From Fictibacillus nanhaiensis (GTDB lineage Bacteria; Bacillota; Bacilli; Bacillales; Fictibacillaceae), in the NCBI RefSeq assembly GCF_019801215.1, contig NZ_JAHVJO010000001.1:992001-1056000 (forward strand): a stretch of DNA of 64,000 nt, written 5' to 3'. How positions within the stretch are numbered: position 1 is the stretch's first letter; every line of letters starts with the position of its first letter. Below are positions 8,055-17,691 of the stretch, piece after piece. Position numbers and translations under genes: made by a program. The notes below the pieces were generated by a model. The model saw only the letters and a program-made list of their open reading frames with translations, ran no database searches and had not been told where the DNA came from.

Positions 8055-9017
8055 TTATCTCTTACCTTTTTCGTAAGGTGTTCCGAGTGCTTTAGGTGCA
8101 TCAGCTCGCCCAACAAGACCAGCTAATGCAAGGATCGTAAGCACGTAAGGTGCAATTAACAAGAATACTTTTGGAATATCCTCTAATACAGGAATTTGTG
8201 ATCCAGAAATACTGATGGCTTGAGCTAATCCAAAGAACAAAGCTGCTCCTAGAGCTCCAAGCGGATGCCACTTACCAAAAATCATGGCTGCTAAAGCCAT
8301 AAAGCCTTGCCCTGTAATGGTTGAATGCGTAAAGTTTCCTGAGATTGAGGCAACATAAACAGCTCCACCAAGACCCGCAAGCGCACCACTCAGCAAAACG
8401 CCAACATATCTCATTTTTGTAACGTTGATCCCCATCGTATCAGCGGCCATCGGATGCTCTCCGACGGAACGAAGCCGCAGTCCGAAAGGTGTTTTGTATA
8501 ATACATACCAAACGATGATCGCTACAAAAACCGCAACATATGAAGTTAAGTAGGCATTTGAGAAAAACAATCTGCCTAAAAAAGGAATGTCTGATAAGAA
8601 TGGTATATCACTTTTTGAAATTCTCTCTGAAATAACAGGTGTTTGACCTGCGTTAAAGATTTTTTTTGTTAAAAAGATAGCCAGTCCAGCTGCAAGGAAG
8701 TTAAGAGCTACACCACTTACGACCTGATCTGCTTTAAGTGTGATGCTTGCTAATGCATGAATGGAAGCTAGCATGGCTCCAACAATCATCGCCACGATAA
8801 AACTTAACCAAGGTGATGCTTCTCCTAACCCGAACTGTTCGCCATAATAGATCGTAACAGCCCCTGTAAAGGCACCAAAAAGCATGAGACCTTCCAAACC
8901 AATGTTAACAACACCCGAGCGTTCACTAAAAACCCCTCCAAGTGCAGTGAAAATTAATGGAGCTGCAGAAACGATAGCAGCAGGGATGATCAAAGCAAGA
9001 ATATCCATGAAGTCCAT
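8055..9017 (-). CDS. nupQ: Nucleoside ABC transporter permease (NupQ-like)
   Basis: This is an integral membrane permease of 320 residues in the branched-chain/ribose/nucleoside permease family. It has about eight to ten hydrophobic segments and the conserved ERSGVVNIGLEGLMLFGA region near residues 32-49. It pairs with NupP as the second transmembrane subunit of a BMP-dependent uptake system. In B. subtilis the orthologous NupNOPQ system imports guanosine. The start lies at the very end of nupP, so the genes are translationally coupled. Confidence 0.92.
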   Translation of the reverse strand: MDFMDILALIIPAAIVSAAPLIFTALGGVFSERSGVVNIGLEGLMLFGAFTGAVTIYYGEQFGLGEASPWLSFIVAMIVGAMLASIHALASITLKADQVVSGVALNFLAAGLAIFLTKKIFNAGQTPVISERISKSDIPFLSDIPFLGRLFFSNAYLTSYVAVFVAIIVWYVLYKTPFGLRLRSVGEHPMAADTMGINVTKMRYVGVLLSGALAGLGGAVYVASISGNFTHSTITGQGFMALAAMIFGKWHPLGALGAALFFGLAQAISISGSQIPVLEDIPKVFLLIAPYVLTILALAGLVGRADAPKALGTPYEKGKR

Positions 9018-10066
9018 TAGATTTTACCCCCTTTGTTAACGCGGTTGATCAGCCAATGAACAATATAGCTGCATGCAACAAAGAAGATGATTAATGCAAT
9101 AACTACTCCAACCAGTTCAGTCGGAACACCAGCGATTGATTGCATGTTCAATGCGCCAATCTTTAATCCTCCAAATAATGCCGCACCTAAAACGACGCCA
9201 ACTGCACTATTCGCCCCTAACAGAGCGACTGCGATACCATCAAAACCTACACCAGTAAAAGCAGCGTTAATCGTCATATATTGATACGTTCCCAGTCCTT
9301 CCATGCTTCCAGCGATACCAGCAAATGCACCTGAGATCGCCATGGACAGAACGATGTTTTTGGAAACGTTAATACCTGCATATTGAGAAGCATGCTGATT
9401 GAATCCAACGGCACGAAGCTCATAACCCAACGTAGTTCTCCATAGTATGAACCACATAATAACTGCTGCGATGAGAGCGATGATGATTCCGTAGTGCAAT
9501 GTTGAGAAATTCGTGATGCTTTGTAAAAAAGGTGAAGCAAGAGATGCTGATTCTTTAACGTTTTCCGTTCTTTCCCCAGGCGCTAGCATAAATTTACGGA
9601 TAATCTCATTTGTGCTATAAAGCGCGATATAGTTCATCATGATTGTTGTGATAACTTCGTGAACTTTGAATCTCGCTTTTAAGATTCCCGGAACAGATCC
9701 CCATAACGCGCCTGCAGCTGCTGCTGCCAAAACAGCAAGTGGAATGTGAATGAAAGTAGGTGCATCGACAAACACTCCTACATATACTGCTGCCAGCCAG
9801 CCAACCAAGAGCTGACCTTCTACACCGATATTGAATAATCCGGTACGAAAAGCAAAAGCAACTGCTAGACCTGACAAGATTAAAGGTGACATCTGTCTTA
9901 CCGTTTCACCGATGTAATAAGGGCCACCAACTATTCCTTCAAACAACGCAGCATATGCCTCAATCGGATCGTATTCACTTATTAACATAATGAGTCCGCC
10001 GATTAATAAACCTAAAATAACGGATATAAGGGGAACAAGAAGTTTTATTTTATTATTATTCTGCAT
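9017..10066 (-). CDS. nupP: Nucleoside ABC transporter permease (NupP-like)
   Basis: This is the first permease subunit of the nucleoside importer, with multiple membrane helices and the family motif FNIGVEGQLLVGW. The reading frame extends upstream to 10135 inside nupO. GAGGGG immediately precedes a tandem ATG-ATG at 10069/10066, and the protein then starts MQNNNKIKLLVPL before the first membrane helix, so 10066 is preferred. This makes an 11- to 14-base overlap with the nupO stop, typical of coupled ABC transporter genes. Confidence 0.9.
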   Translation of the reverse strand: MQNNNKIKLLVPLISVILGLLIGGLIMLISEYDPIEAYAALFEGIVGGPYYIGETVRQMSPLILSGLAVAFAFRTGLFNIGVEGQLLVGWLAAVYVGVFVDAPTFIHIPLAVLAAAAAGALWGSVPGILKARFKVHEVITTIMMNYIALYSTNEIIRKFMLAPGERTENVKESASLASPFLQSITNFSTLHYGIIIALIAAVIMWFILWRTTLGYELRAVGFNQHASQYAGINVSKNIVLSMAISGAFAGIAGSMEGLGTYQYMTINAAFTGVGFDGIAVALLGANSAVGVVLGAALFGGLKIGALNMQSIAGVPTELVGVVIALIIFFVACSYIVHWLINRVNKGGKI

Positions 10067-11582
10067 CATTCGTACCCCTCTTTCCACCAGCCATGAGTAA
10101 GCCAAGTTCTTGTTCCGTCGTTTGTTTTGGATCAACGACAGCTACTATTTTACCTTCATACATGACGGCGATTCGGTCACTGACGTTAATAATTTCATCT
10201 AGTTCAAAGGAGACGAGCAAAACGGCTTTGCCTTTATCTCTTTGTTCAATAAGTTTTGAGTGAATAAACTCAATCGCACCCACATCCAGGCCTCGAGTAG
10301 GCTGAGCTGCGATCAGAAAATCGGGATCACGGTCCACTTCTCGTGCGATGATCGCTTTTTGCTGATTCCCTCCTGAAAGTGCTCTTGCAGGAGTGTACGC
10401 ATCAGGTGTTCTAACATCATACTCAGAGATTAATTGATTTGCTTTTTCAAAAATTGGAGAGAATTTAAGGATTCCGTTTTTTGAGAATGGCTTATGATAA
10501 TACGTTTGAAGCACCATGTTTTCACCAACGGAAAAATCCAGAACAAGTCCATGCTTATGTCGGTCTTGAGGAATGTGAGCGAGTCCGTTGGCAGTAACAC
10601 TCCGTGGAGTCTTATTCGTAATATCTTTCTCTCTTAATTGAATGGAACCTTCACTTGCTTTTCTAAGACCCGTGATAGCCTCGAGAAGCTCAGATTGTCC
10701 GTTCCCGTCAACTCCAGCAATACCTACAATCTCTCCCGCTTTTATCGTTAAATTCAAACCGTTTACAGCAGGTACTTTTCGACTGTCTAAAACGACTAAG
10801 TCCTTAATCGTAAGAACAGGTTCTTTCGGTTCTGATACTCCCTTTGATACCGTAAAGTTCACTTCACGGCCTACCATCATCGCAGCCAATGAATCAGGAT
10901 TGGAATCTTTAACATCCACTGTTCCAACGCCTTTTCCTCTTCTAATAACGGTACAGCGATCACAAACTTCCATGATTTCTTTCAGCTTGTGAGTGATTAA
11001 GATAATCGATTTACCTTCGCTTACCAGCTTTCTCATAATCTGAATAAGTTCTACTATCTCTTGAGGAGTTAAGACAGCTGTCGGCTCATCAAAGATTAGA
11101 ATATCGGCACCTCTATAGAGTGTCTTTAAAATCTCTACACGCTGCTGCATCCCAACAGAGATATCTTCAATTTTTGCAAACGGATCGACTCTAAGTCCGT
11201 ACTGATCTGAAAGTGCCTTTACTTCTTTAGCGGCAGTCTGCAAATCCACTTTCCCGACTTTTGTCGGTTCTTTTCCAAGTATAATATTTTCCGTTACAGT
11301 AAATTTATCAACGAGCATAAAGTGCTGATGAACCATCCCAATACCAAGCGAGTTGGCAATATTCGGATCATTGTTCACCACTTTATTTCCTTTTACATAT
11401 ATCTCACCTTGCTCAGGCTCATAAAGTCCGAACAAGACATTCATCAATGTTGACTTACCTGCTCCATTCTCACCAAGAAGTGCATGGATTTCACCTTGTT
11501 TTACTTGAAGCGTGATATCATCATTCGCTACAATACCTGGAAATTCCTTACGAATATTGCGCATATCAATTACGTATTCCAT
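10056..11582 (-). CDS. nupO: Nucleoside ABC transporter ATP-binding protein (double NBD, NupO-like)
   Basis: This 508-residue ATPase has two fused ABC modules. The N-terminal module has Walker A GENGAGKST (residues 37-45), signature SVGMQQR and Walker B LIFDEPTAVL. The C-terminal module has the degenerate P-loop GVDGNGQSE and the signature LSGGNQQK. A second P-loop without the lysine is normal for this sugar/nucleoside importer subfamily, so only the first site is expected to be fully canonical. It lies between the binding lipoprotein and the two permeases. Confidence 0.94.
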   Translation of the reverse strand: MEYVIDMRNIRKEFPGIVANDDITLQVKQGEIHALLGENGAGKSTLMNVLFGLYEPEQGEIYVKGNKVVNNDPNIANSLGIGMVHQHFMLVDKFTVTENIILGKEPTKVGKVDLQTAAKEVKALSDQYGLRVDPFAKIEDISVGMQQRVEILKTLYRGADILIFDEPTAVLTPQEIVELIQIMRKLVSEGKSIILITHKLKEIMEVCDRCTVIRRGKGVGTVDVKDSNPDSLAAMMVGREVNFTVSKGVSEPKEPVLTIKDLVVLDSRKVPAVNGLNLTIKAGEIVGIAGVDGNGQSELLEAITGLRKASEGSIQLREKDITNKTPRSVTANGLAHIPQDRHKHGLVLDFSVGENMVLQTYYHKPFSKNGILKFSPIFEKANQLISEYDVRTPDAYTPARALSGGNQQKAIIAREVDRDPDFLIAAQPTRGLDVGAIEFIHSKLIEQRDKGKAVLLVSFELDEIINVSDRIAVMYEGKIVAVVDPKQTTEQELGLLMAGGKRGTNDAE

Positions 11583-11615
11583 CTGAAGCTGCTCCCCCCT
11601 TTTTGTACATAAGGA

Positions 11616-11639
11616 AGGACTTGGCTTCTGCCAAGTCCT
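11616..11639 (-). other. Strong stem-loop between bmpA and nupO
   Basis: A perfect 10-bp stem AGGACTTGGC/GCCAAGTCCT surrounds a 4-base loop, 28 bases after the bmpA stop, with no U-tract behind it. In binding-protein transporter operons such a hairpin typically protects the upstream mRNA 3' end, so more lipoprotein than ATPase is made. This role is inferred. Confidence 0.6.
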
Positions 11640-11667
11640 GGCTGTTATTTAAATTGTTTCATAAGGT

Positions 11668-12735
11668 TTACTTTAAGTTTGCTTTGAACTCTTCAAATTC
11701 AGCATCTGTCTTAGGAACTTTTACTTCACCAGCGATAATTTTTTTCTTGAAATCATCAACAGACGTAAGAGCATCTTTAGCTACGTTATCTTGAGTTGGT
11801 GCAATACCTACTCCGTCTTCTTTAAGACCGAATTCAACAATTTTCCCACCAGGGAACTTGCCAGCCAATGTTTGTTCAGATACTTCGTAAACGGCTTGGT
11901 CTACACGTTTAACCATTGATGTTAGTGTTACGTTCTCAGGCATACCTTCTTCATGCTGGTCACGGTCAACACCGATTACCCAAACGTCTTCACCATTCTT
12001 CTTACGGTTTTTCGCTTCTGTGAATACACCCATTCCAGTTCCACCTGCTGCATGGTAGATGATGTCAGCGCCTTGCTGATAGAACGTGTTGGCGATCTGT
12101 TGTCCTTTTTCAGCTTTATTAAAGTCTTCAGCATATTGAACTAAGATCTCAGCTTTTGGATTCGCAGTTAGAACGCCCGCTTTAAATCCGTTTTCAAACT
12201 TCTTAATAAGTTCACTGTTTACTCCGCCTACGAATCCAACTTTGTTTGATGTCGTTTGCATTCCAGCTACTAATCCAACTAAGAAAGAACCTTCGTGCTC
12301 ACTAAACGTAATGTTTGCAACGTTGTCACCTTTTACTACCATGTCAACGATCGCAAGCTTTGCATCCGGCTGTTGTTTTGCAACTGTTTCAACGTCTGTT
12401 CCCATTAAGAAACCGATTCCAAAAACAAGATCATACTTTTGACGAATTAAGGAGTTTAAGTTTGGTTTGTAGTCACTTTGAGCAGTAGACTGCAAATATT
12501 TGTAGCTTTTGTTTTCTTCTAAGCTATTATCTTTACCAAACTTTGTTAAACCTTCCCAAGCTGACTGGTTAAAAGACTTATCATCTACACCGCCAGTATC
12601 TGTTACCATAGCTACTTTAAATTCTTTTTTATTTTCTCCACCTGTAGTCTTCCCATCATCTGAAGACCCACATCCTGCTAGAATTGTACCGGCAGTCAGC
12701 ATTGCAGTTACCATTAAACCTAATTTCTTTTTCAA
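11668..12735 (-). CDS. nupN: BMP-family nucleoside-binding lipoprotein (NupN/BmpA-like)
   Basis: This is the extracellular substrate-binding lipoprotein of the nucleoside importer. It has a lysine-rich start, a hydrophobic stretch and a lipobox ILAGC with the lipidated cysteine at about residue 22. A BMP domain follows (VAMVTDTGGVDDKSFNQSAW, then GFVGGVNSELIKKFENGF and GADIIYHAAGGTG). The frame runs up to an ATG at 12762, but AGGGGG sits 7 bases before a TTG at 12735 and the signal peptide begins there, so TTG is chosen. It is first in its ABC operon and downstream of the GntR gene. Confidence 0.92.
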   Translation of the reverse strand: MKKKLGLMVTAMLTAGTILAGCGSSDDGKTTGGENKKEFKVAMVTDTGGVDDKSFNQSAWEGLTKFGKDNSLEENKSYKYLQSTAQSDYKPNLNSLIRQKYDLVFGIGFLMGTDVETVAKQQPDAKLAIVDMVVKGDNVANITFSEHEGSFLVGLVAGMQTTSNKVGFVGGVNSELIKKFENGFKAGVLTANPKAEILVQYAEDFNKAEKGQQIANTFYQQGADIIYHAAGGTGMGVFTEAKNRKKNGEDVWVIGVDRDQHEEGMPENVTLTSMVKRVDQAVYEVSEQTLAGKFPGGKIVEFGLKEDGVGIAPTQDNVAKDALTSVDDFKKKIIAGEVKVPKTDAEFEEFKANLK

Positions 12736-12822
12736 GTCATTTCCCCCTAAAAATGTTTTCATTTTTTATGACTAAACCTAAGCTGCAATAGTGTACCGAT
12801 CACCCCCTAAAAAAAACGTTAG

Positions 12823-13548
12823 TTAAAAGCGCTTTCTTAATACAGAAAATAAGAACTTATCTGATCTAAAGTAATTACAAGAATAAAGAACGGGTTCATC
12901 ATACTGGTCATAGTGCATTTGTTTCAAAACAAGAAGCGGTACACCTTCGTCGCTCTCGAGAATTTCGGAAATTCTATCATGGTATCCGATAGGCTCAATC
13001 GTTGTAACCGCATACATCACTCGTCTGCCGGTCTCTTTTTCTAACATCTCCAAGAAGGATTCGTAATCATGAAGTCCCTTTGAAGAAAAGAGATGGGACG
13101 GGACATGATCGATACAGAAAACAACGGGTTCACTATCAGCTGTACGGACCCGTTCCATTTTCATAAGTCCTTCCGGTAGTGAATCATTAAACTTCCCAAG
13201 TAGTTCATCGGTTACATCTGTGATTTGTGAAGAAAGAAATATCGTCCCCGCTTTCTTTCCTCCTCTTTCTATCATCTCGGTAACACTGTAAAGTTCTTCG
13301 ATCCCCGATGAAAAGAGTGCTCGTGTTCTTACGAATGTACCGACACCGTGTTTGCGAATGAGCACGTTTTCATCTTCTAAAATACGAAGGGCTTCACGCA
13401 ATGTAGCACGGCTTATTCCTAACTGTTTAGAAAGTTCAAACTCGGAAGGAAGTTTTTCTCCTTCTTTGTAAATTCCTTGTTCGATATCCTTTTTTATTTT
13501 TTCTATCACTTTTATATAAAGTAAGCGATGGTCCACTTTTATTGACAT
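12823..13548 (-). CDS. ymfC: GntR/HutC-family transcriptional regulator (YmfC-like)
   Basis: This regulator has an N-terminal winged helix (about residues 12-75, with [20 protein letters not shown]) and a C-terminal UTRA ligand-binding domain (about 95-240), giving the HutC subfamily layout. Such proteins usually bind a metabolite and release DNA. The adjacent nucleoside transporter makes a nucleoside or sugar effector plausible, but that is inference. Two ATGs lie in tandem. The second (13548) has the better spacing from AAGGTGG. The orthologous position next to spoIIIE is kept in B. subtilis. Confidence 0.88.
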   Translation of the reverse strand: MSIKVDHRLLYIKVIEKIKKDIEQGIYKEGEKLPSEFELSKQLGISRATLREALRILEDENVLIRKHGVGTFVRTRALFSSGIEELYSVTEMIERGGKKAGTIFLSSQITDVTDELLGKFNDSLPEGLMKMERVRTADSEPVVFCIDHVPSHLFSSKGLHDYESFLEMLEKETGRRVMYAVTTIEPIGYHDRISEILESDEGVPLLVLKQMHYDQYDEPVLYSCNYFRSDKFLFSVLRKRF

Positions 13549-13737
13549 CATAAAACCACCTTAATGAATTGTTCACGAATTTTTTGACAAATTAATTGAA
13601 TAATCGACATTACTATACCATTTTTACACTTATAAATAAATACTATTTTTACAAATTTTTATTAGGAACCAATTGGATTTTCCATCATTTCAAAAGTTTG
13701 GGATAAACGTAGATCTAAAACGAAAGAAATGAGAGCA

Positions 13738-13786
13738 ATGAAAAAAAGGTAAATCCGCCTCGACTTTTACGAGTTGGGTTACCCTT
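13738..13786 (-). terminator. Candidate distal terminator of the spoIIIE transcript
   Basis: On the minus strand AAAGGGTAA (about 13779-13786) pairs with TTACC followed by seven T (13741-13752), enclosing a small CTCG/CGAG hairpin. It is the first hairpin with a U-tract after the spoIIIE stop, nearly 400 bases downstream. The repeat at 13830-14122 lies in between. The region 13549-14155 otherwise holds only this structure, a second stem-loop (13790-13799 with 13814-13822) and the repeat. I see no gene there. Confidence 0.5.
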
Positions 13787-13829
13787 TCCGGTTTGCATTT
13801 ATGATTTTGCTGGAATGCAACCATGTTCT

Positions 13830-14122
13830 GATTGAAGCAGAAGGGTGCATAGACTCCTCGAAAATGAACTTCACATTTTCTTCGTGCGATGCAGCGCTAT
13901 CGACGCCTTCCTAGTCCTGCGAGACAAGTGAGAAAGTCCGAAACCCCGACAAGCAAAAGGTAAATGGGCAAAGAAGGCGTATTTTCCCTTCATCACCCAT
14001 TACCTTTTGACCTCAAGGGGCTAGACGCTGTAGCTAGACAGATGAGACCCCTCAAAGCCTTAAAGCGACGAAGGGGCTCACCGCCCGCCCCGCGGAAAGC
14101 GAGTACCTGGAGCGGAAATCAT
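13830..14122 (-). repeat. Dispersed intergenic repeat, long copy
   Basis: The two ends match a second copy at 48812-48946 in inverted orientation. The right end, read on the minus strand, is GATTTCCGCTCCAGG, then TCGC.TTTCCGCGGGGC and GCGGTGAGCC. The left end, read on the plus strand, is GATTGAAG followed by GACTCCTCGAAAAT. Between them this copy carries about 130-150 extra bases, including a 14-bp stem (13954-13968 with 13996-14009) and a segment reading GTCTAGCTACAGCGTCTAGC on the minus strand. That segment resembles motifs I recall as repeated in Bacillus genomes. No coding potential is apparent. Confidence 0.7.
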
Positions 14123-14155
14123 ACCCACCATTCTTGTAGTAAATCTACCTGTTTT

Positions 14156-16522
14156 TTAAGAACTCGATGCTTCTTTTTCCTCCGGCATTGAAGAGATTAG
14201 CACCTCTCGAGGCTTCGATCCTTCATAAGGTCCGACGATGCCTTTTGATTCCATCGAATCAATTAATCTTGCGGCTCTTGAGTACCCAATCCTAAATCTC
14301 CTCTGCAGCATGGACACGGAAGCTGTTTGCATATCTACAATAAGCTTAACGGCATCGGAAAACAGCTCATCTTCAGACTCCATGACTGCGGGTTCAGCTT
14401 CTTCAGTTGGAATCATTTCTTTTTGATATTGAGCTTTTTGCTGACTGACACAATGATCCACAATCGTCTCTACTTCTTCGTCCGATAGAAAAGCTCCTTG
14501 GACACGTACTGGCTTTGAAGCTCCGGAAGGGAAAAATAGCATATCTCCTCTTCCTAGCAATTTTTCAGCACCACCCATATCTAGAATCGTGCGTGAATCC
14601 GTTTGAGAGGAAACGCTAAAGGCGATTCTTGACGGTATATTTGCTTTGATTACTCCGGTGATTACATCAACGGACGGACGCTGCGTAGCAATGATTAAGT
14701 GTATGCCCGCAGCACGTGCCATCTGAGCAAGCCTGGTGATGGCATCCTCTACATCTCCAGAAGCGACCATCATTAAATCGGCTAATTCATCTACAATAAC
14801 AACGATGTATGGTAAAAACGGCTGTTTCGCATCACTTCTTCCATTCTGTTTACGAATGGATTCGTTATATCCTTCGATATTCCTTGTACCGCTATGTGAG
14901 AACAGTTCATATCTTCGCTCCATCTCCGAAACGACTCTCTTGAGCGCTTGAGCTGCTTTTTTCGGTTCCGTAACAACAGGTGCCAATAAATGTGGAATCC
15001 CGTTATACATATTCAACTCGACCATCTTAGGATCGATCATCATCATTTTCACTTCGTGTGGTTTTGCACGCATGAGAATGCTGGTGATAATCCCATTTAC
15101 ACATACACTTTTTCCGCTTCCCGTTGCACCTGCTACTAGTAAATGAGGCATTTTTGATAGATCTGCGATAATCGGTTCACCTGATATATCTCTTCCAAGT
15201 CCAATAGCAAGTGGCGATTTTTGTCCTGAAAATTGAGGCGCTTCTAACACTTCCCTTAGCGTAACCATAGAAATTTCCTGGTTAGGAACCTCGATCCCAA
15301 CTGCAGACTTACCTGGAATCGGCGCTTCGATTCTAATATCTTTCGCTGCCAGTGCTAGTGCAAGATCATCTGTTAAATTAACGATCTTACTAACTTTAAC
15401 GCCGACATCAGGATAGACCTCGTATTTTGTAACAGCAGGACCTAAGTGAACTTTAAGCACTTTCGCTTTTACGCCAAAACTTTCAAATGTTTTTTCTAAC
15501 TTTTTAGCATTGCTTTTGCTTGCTGCATACTGCTTGTCCTTGTGCTGCCCATTATTTTGAGGAATACGGAGATGTTTCATCGTCGGAAGCTGATAATGTT
15601 CGTTCTGAATGACTTCATCTCCAAAATTAACCTGTAACGGAGAGTTGATGACTTCATTATCTTCTTTTTCTTTTTCATTGGCTTTTACTGATTCATCTGT
15701 ATCATGAAAACTTTGTGAACCAAACTTTAGCTGAACACCACTTTCCGTATGATGAACCCTTTTTGTAAAGTCTTCAATGACGGGCTCCTCTTCGATGATG
15801 ATCTCTTCCGTTTCATCGTCTGCATCATCTAAAGAGGAAGTGCTTTCCGTTTTCAATTTCTCTTTCGCTCTTTTTTCACGTTCTTCGGAAAGTGCGTTCT
15901 TCTTTTCAAGTAAAAATACTTTCATTTTTTTAGAAGTTTCCTTCGTGCCATTTACCACTTTTTCAAGAAAAACAGATAGAGATTTTCCTGTAACAAGGAG
16001 CAAACTCCCTAAGATCAGAAAAAAGATAACAAGTTTTGTGCCCCCTGCTCCGAATAAGAAATAAAAGAGAGCGAAGCCTATAGCACCTAGCAAACCACCT
16101 CCAATATCCTGAGTAGCGGTCTCTCCTTGTAATTGAAGCCAATACAAATCCCACGTATTTCTTATGACGGAAGCATCCTTCCACTCTCCACCGTTTGTTA
16201 AATGTTCAAACAACGTTAAATGGCTCAACACTAAAAAGGAGAAAAACAAGATATACAATCCCGTCAACCTTTTGGAAACCAACTGAGGCCATGCTCTTTT
16301 CCAGATTAAATATAAAGACAATAAGATACATGATAATAATAAAAGTCCATACCATTCCCCACTAAAAAAACGTAAGAGATGTACGAATGCCATCCCAACA
16401 TTGCCCATCTTTGCCATTCCTAAAGATGCAAGCGCTAATAAAGAGAGTCCTGCGATCTCAAACGTCAGTTGTTCTTTCCAGCGACCTTTATTTTTAGCTT
16501 TCTTTTTTTTGTTTTTTGCCAT
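14156..16522 (-). CDS. spoIIIE: DNA translocase SpoIIIE/FtsK
   Basis: SpoIIIE is a hexameric, membrane-anchored ATPase that pumps the chromosome into the forespore and clears trapped DNA at septa. The 788-residue protein has an N-terminal membrane region with four to five helices (about residues 20-180) and a charged linker (about 185-310). The RecA-like motor follows, with Walker A GATGSGKS (465-472) and Walker [17 protein letters not shown]-terminal gamma winged helix ([20 protein letters not shown]) reads the orienting sequences. ATG at 16522 is preferred over an upstream GTG because GAGGTGA precedes it. Its place between ylzJ and ymfC matches B. subtilis. Confidence 0.95.
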   Translation of the reverse strand: MAKNKKKKAKNKGRWKEQLTFEIAGLSLLALASLGMAKMGNVGMAFVHLLRFFSGEWYGLLLLSCILLSLYLIWKRAWPQLVSKRLTGLYILFFSFLVLSHLTLFEHLTNGGEWKDASVIRNTWDLYWLQLQGETATQDIGGGLLGAIGFALFYFLFGAGGTKLVIFFLILGSLLLVTGKSLSVFLEKVVNGTKETSKKMKVFLLEKKNALSEEREKRAKEKLKTESTSSLDDADDETEEIIIEEEPVIEDFTKRVHHTESGVQLKFGSQSFHDTDESVKANEKEKEDNEVINSPLQVNFGDEVIQNEHYQLPTMKHLRIPQNNGQHKDKQYAASKSNAKKLEKTFESFGVKAKVLKVHLGPAVTKYEVYPDVGVKVSKIVNLTDDLALALAAKDIRIEAPIPGKSAVGIEVPNQEISMVTLREVLEAPQFSGQKSPLAIGLGRDISGEPIIADLSKMPHLLVAGATGSGKSVCVNGIITSILMRAKPHEVKMMMIDPKMVELNMYNGIPHLLAPVVTEPKKAAQALKRVVSEMERRYELFSHSGTRNIEGYNESIRKQNGRSDAKQPFLPYIVVIVDELADLMMVASGDVEDAITRLAQMARAAGIHLIIATQRPSVDVITGVIKANIPSRIAFSVSSQTDSRTILDMGGAEKLLGRGDMLFFPSGASKPVRVQGAFLSDEEVETIVDHCVSQQKAQYQKEMIPTEEAEPAVMESEDELFSDAVKLIVDMQTASVSMLQRRFRIGYSRAARLIDSMESKGIVGPYEGSKPREVLISSMPEEKEASSS

Positions 16523-16570
16523 CAAATTCACCTCACATGCATGCTGTTTTTTATATGTATGTATTCAAAA

Positions 16571-16605
16571 GGTAAGAAAAGCAGCCTTGCAAGAAGAAGG
16601 CTGCT
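16571..16605 (-). terminator. Intrinsic terminator after ylzJ
   Basis: A perfect 9-bp stem AGCAGCCTT/AAGGCTGCT (16597-16605 with 16580-16588) around an 8-base loop is followed by TTTCTTACCTTTT on the minus strand. It separates tepA-ylzJ from spoIIIE. Confidence 0.75.
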
Positions 16606-16637
16606 CAACATAAGTATAGCATATTCTTGATGACTGA

Positions 16638-16847
16638 TTAAACGTTTCCGAGCGTCTTTCCTGGTTGGCAATCTTCTAATAAAAAATGAGAAGGATCGGT
16701 ACTCATGATCTGAACAATTCTCGTTTCATCACCCATTCGTTCAACAAGCATGGGGATATTATTATACATTATTACATTCTGCGCATTACCATAGTTTCCT
16801 TCCTCAGGAAACATTAAATGAAACGGCTGCACGGTGTACAAGATCAT
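16638..16847 (-). CDS. ylzJ: YlzJ-like small protein
   Basis: This is a 69-residue protein of unknown function. It starts MILYTVQPF and has no membrane segment or known motif. Its ATG overlaps the tepA stop by four bases, so it is translationally coupled to the protease homologue and may work with it. The same small gene lies between tepA and spoIIIE in B. subtilis. Confidence 0.85.
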   Translation of the reverse strand: MILYTVQPFHLMFPEEGNYGNAQNVIMYNNIPMLVERMGDETRIVQIMSTDPSHFLLEDCQPGKTLGNV

Positions 16848-17596
16848 TGTTTTAGTCCTTCACTTTCATTTTTTTTGTTTTCTTCGATTAGTTCATTCAG
16901 CTTTTGAATAGCTTGTCCTACTCCTCCAACCGCATTAATCAAGCCGTCTTTCACAGCATCCGTCCCAATTACATTCGTTCCGATGTCTCTCGTTAAGTTT
17001 CCCTTTGAAAACATGAGCTCCTTAAACCGCTCCTCCGTTATATCTGAATGGCTTGTTACAAAAGAGATTACTCTGTCCTGCATCTTATCCAGGTACTCAA
17101 ACGTTTGTGGAACACCGATTACAAGACCTGTTAATCTTACAGGATGAATTGTCATCGTGGCTGTGGGAGCGATAAAAGAGTAATTAGCACTTACGGCAAT
17201 CGGAACACCGATTGAATGCCCTCCGCCTAAGACGAGTGAAACACTTGGTTTGGATAAGGAGGCAATCATTTCTGATATAGCAAGCCCAGCTTCAACATCT
17301 CCTCCAACAGTGTTCAGAATGACAAGAAGTCCTTCAATCTTATGGTTTTGTTCTATGGCAACGAGCTGAGGGATTAAATGTTCATATTTTGTAGTTTTAT
17401 TATTAGGCGGCAGCTGCATATGCCCTTCAATTTGTCCGACGATCGTTAAACAATGAATACTTGATCCTTCCATCTGAGGTACGTTTGTTTGTCCCAATGA
17501 TTGAATCTTTTGTAATAGCCCTGAGTTGTTGTCATCGGTTTTTTTAGGTGATATCTCGGGTTGATTCGGTGTTTCCGTTTCAGGTGTCTGATCCAT
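16844..17596 (-). CDS. tepA: TepA, ClpP-like serine protease homologue
   Basis: The protein belongs to the ClpP/crotonase fold. It shows [20 protein letters not shown], then the nucleophile loop [12 protein letters not shown], and [11 protein letters not shown] where ClpP has its histidine. The B. subtilis orthologue was described as a translocation-enhancing protein thought to act on signal peptides or secretory precursors. The acidic, proline-rich N-terminus is poorly conserved. The start at 17596 (MDQTPETET) is preferred over 17647 because AAGGGG lies 8 bases before it. Confidence 0.88.
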   Translation of the reverse strand: MDQTPETETPNQPEISPKKTDDNNSGLLQKIQSLGQTNVPQMEGSSIHCLTIVGQIEGHMQLPPNNKTTKYEHLIPQLVAIEQNHKIEGLLVILNTVGGDVEAGLAISEMIASLSKPSVSLVLGGGHSIGVPIAVSANYSFIAPTATMTIHPVRLTGLVIGVPQTFEYLDKMQDRVISFVTSHSDITEERFKELMFSKGNLTRDIGTNVIGTDAVKDGLINAVGGVGQAIQKLNELIEENKKNESEGLKQ

Positions 17597-17659
17597 AATT
17601 TCTACCCCTTCTAAGTAAGTTCTTCTTAGTATGGGCGTTATCTTCATTCGTATGAGAAG

Positions 17660-17691
17660 AAAAATAAAAAAACCTGCTAAATTAGCAGGTT
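17660..17691 (-). terminator. Intrinsic terminator after rnjB
   Basis: An 8-bp stem AACCTGCT/AGCAGGTT with a 5-base loop is followed by TTTTTTATTTT on the minus strand. The first stem base overlaps the rnjB stop codon. Confidence 0.88.

Noticed and set aside
13964-14191. 75-codon plus-strand frame inside the long repeat
   Set aside because: It crosses the repeat and the end of spoIIIE, is rich in Arg and Pro from GC-rich palindromes, and has no homologous frame in the second copy.
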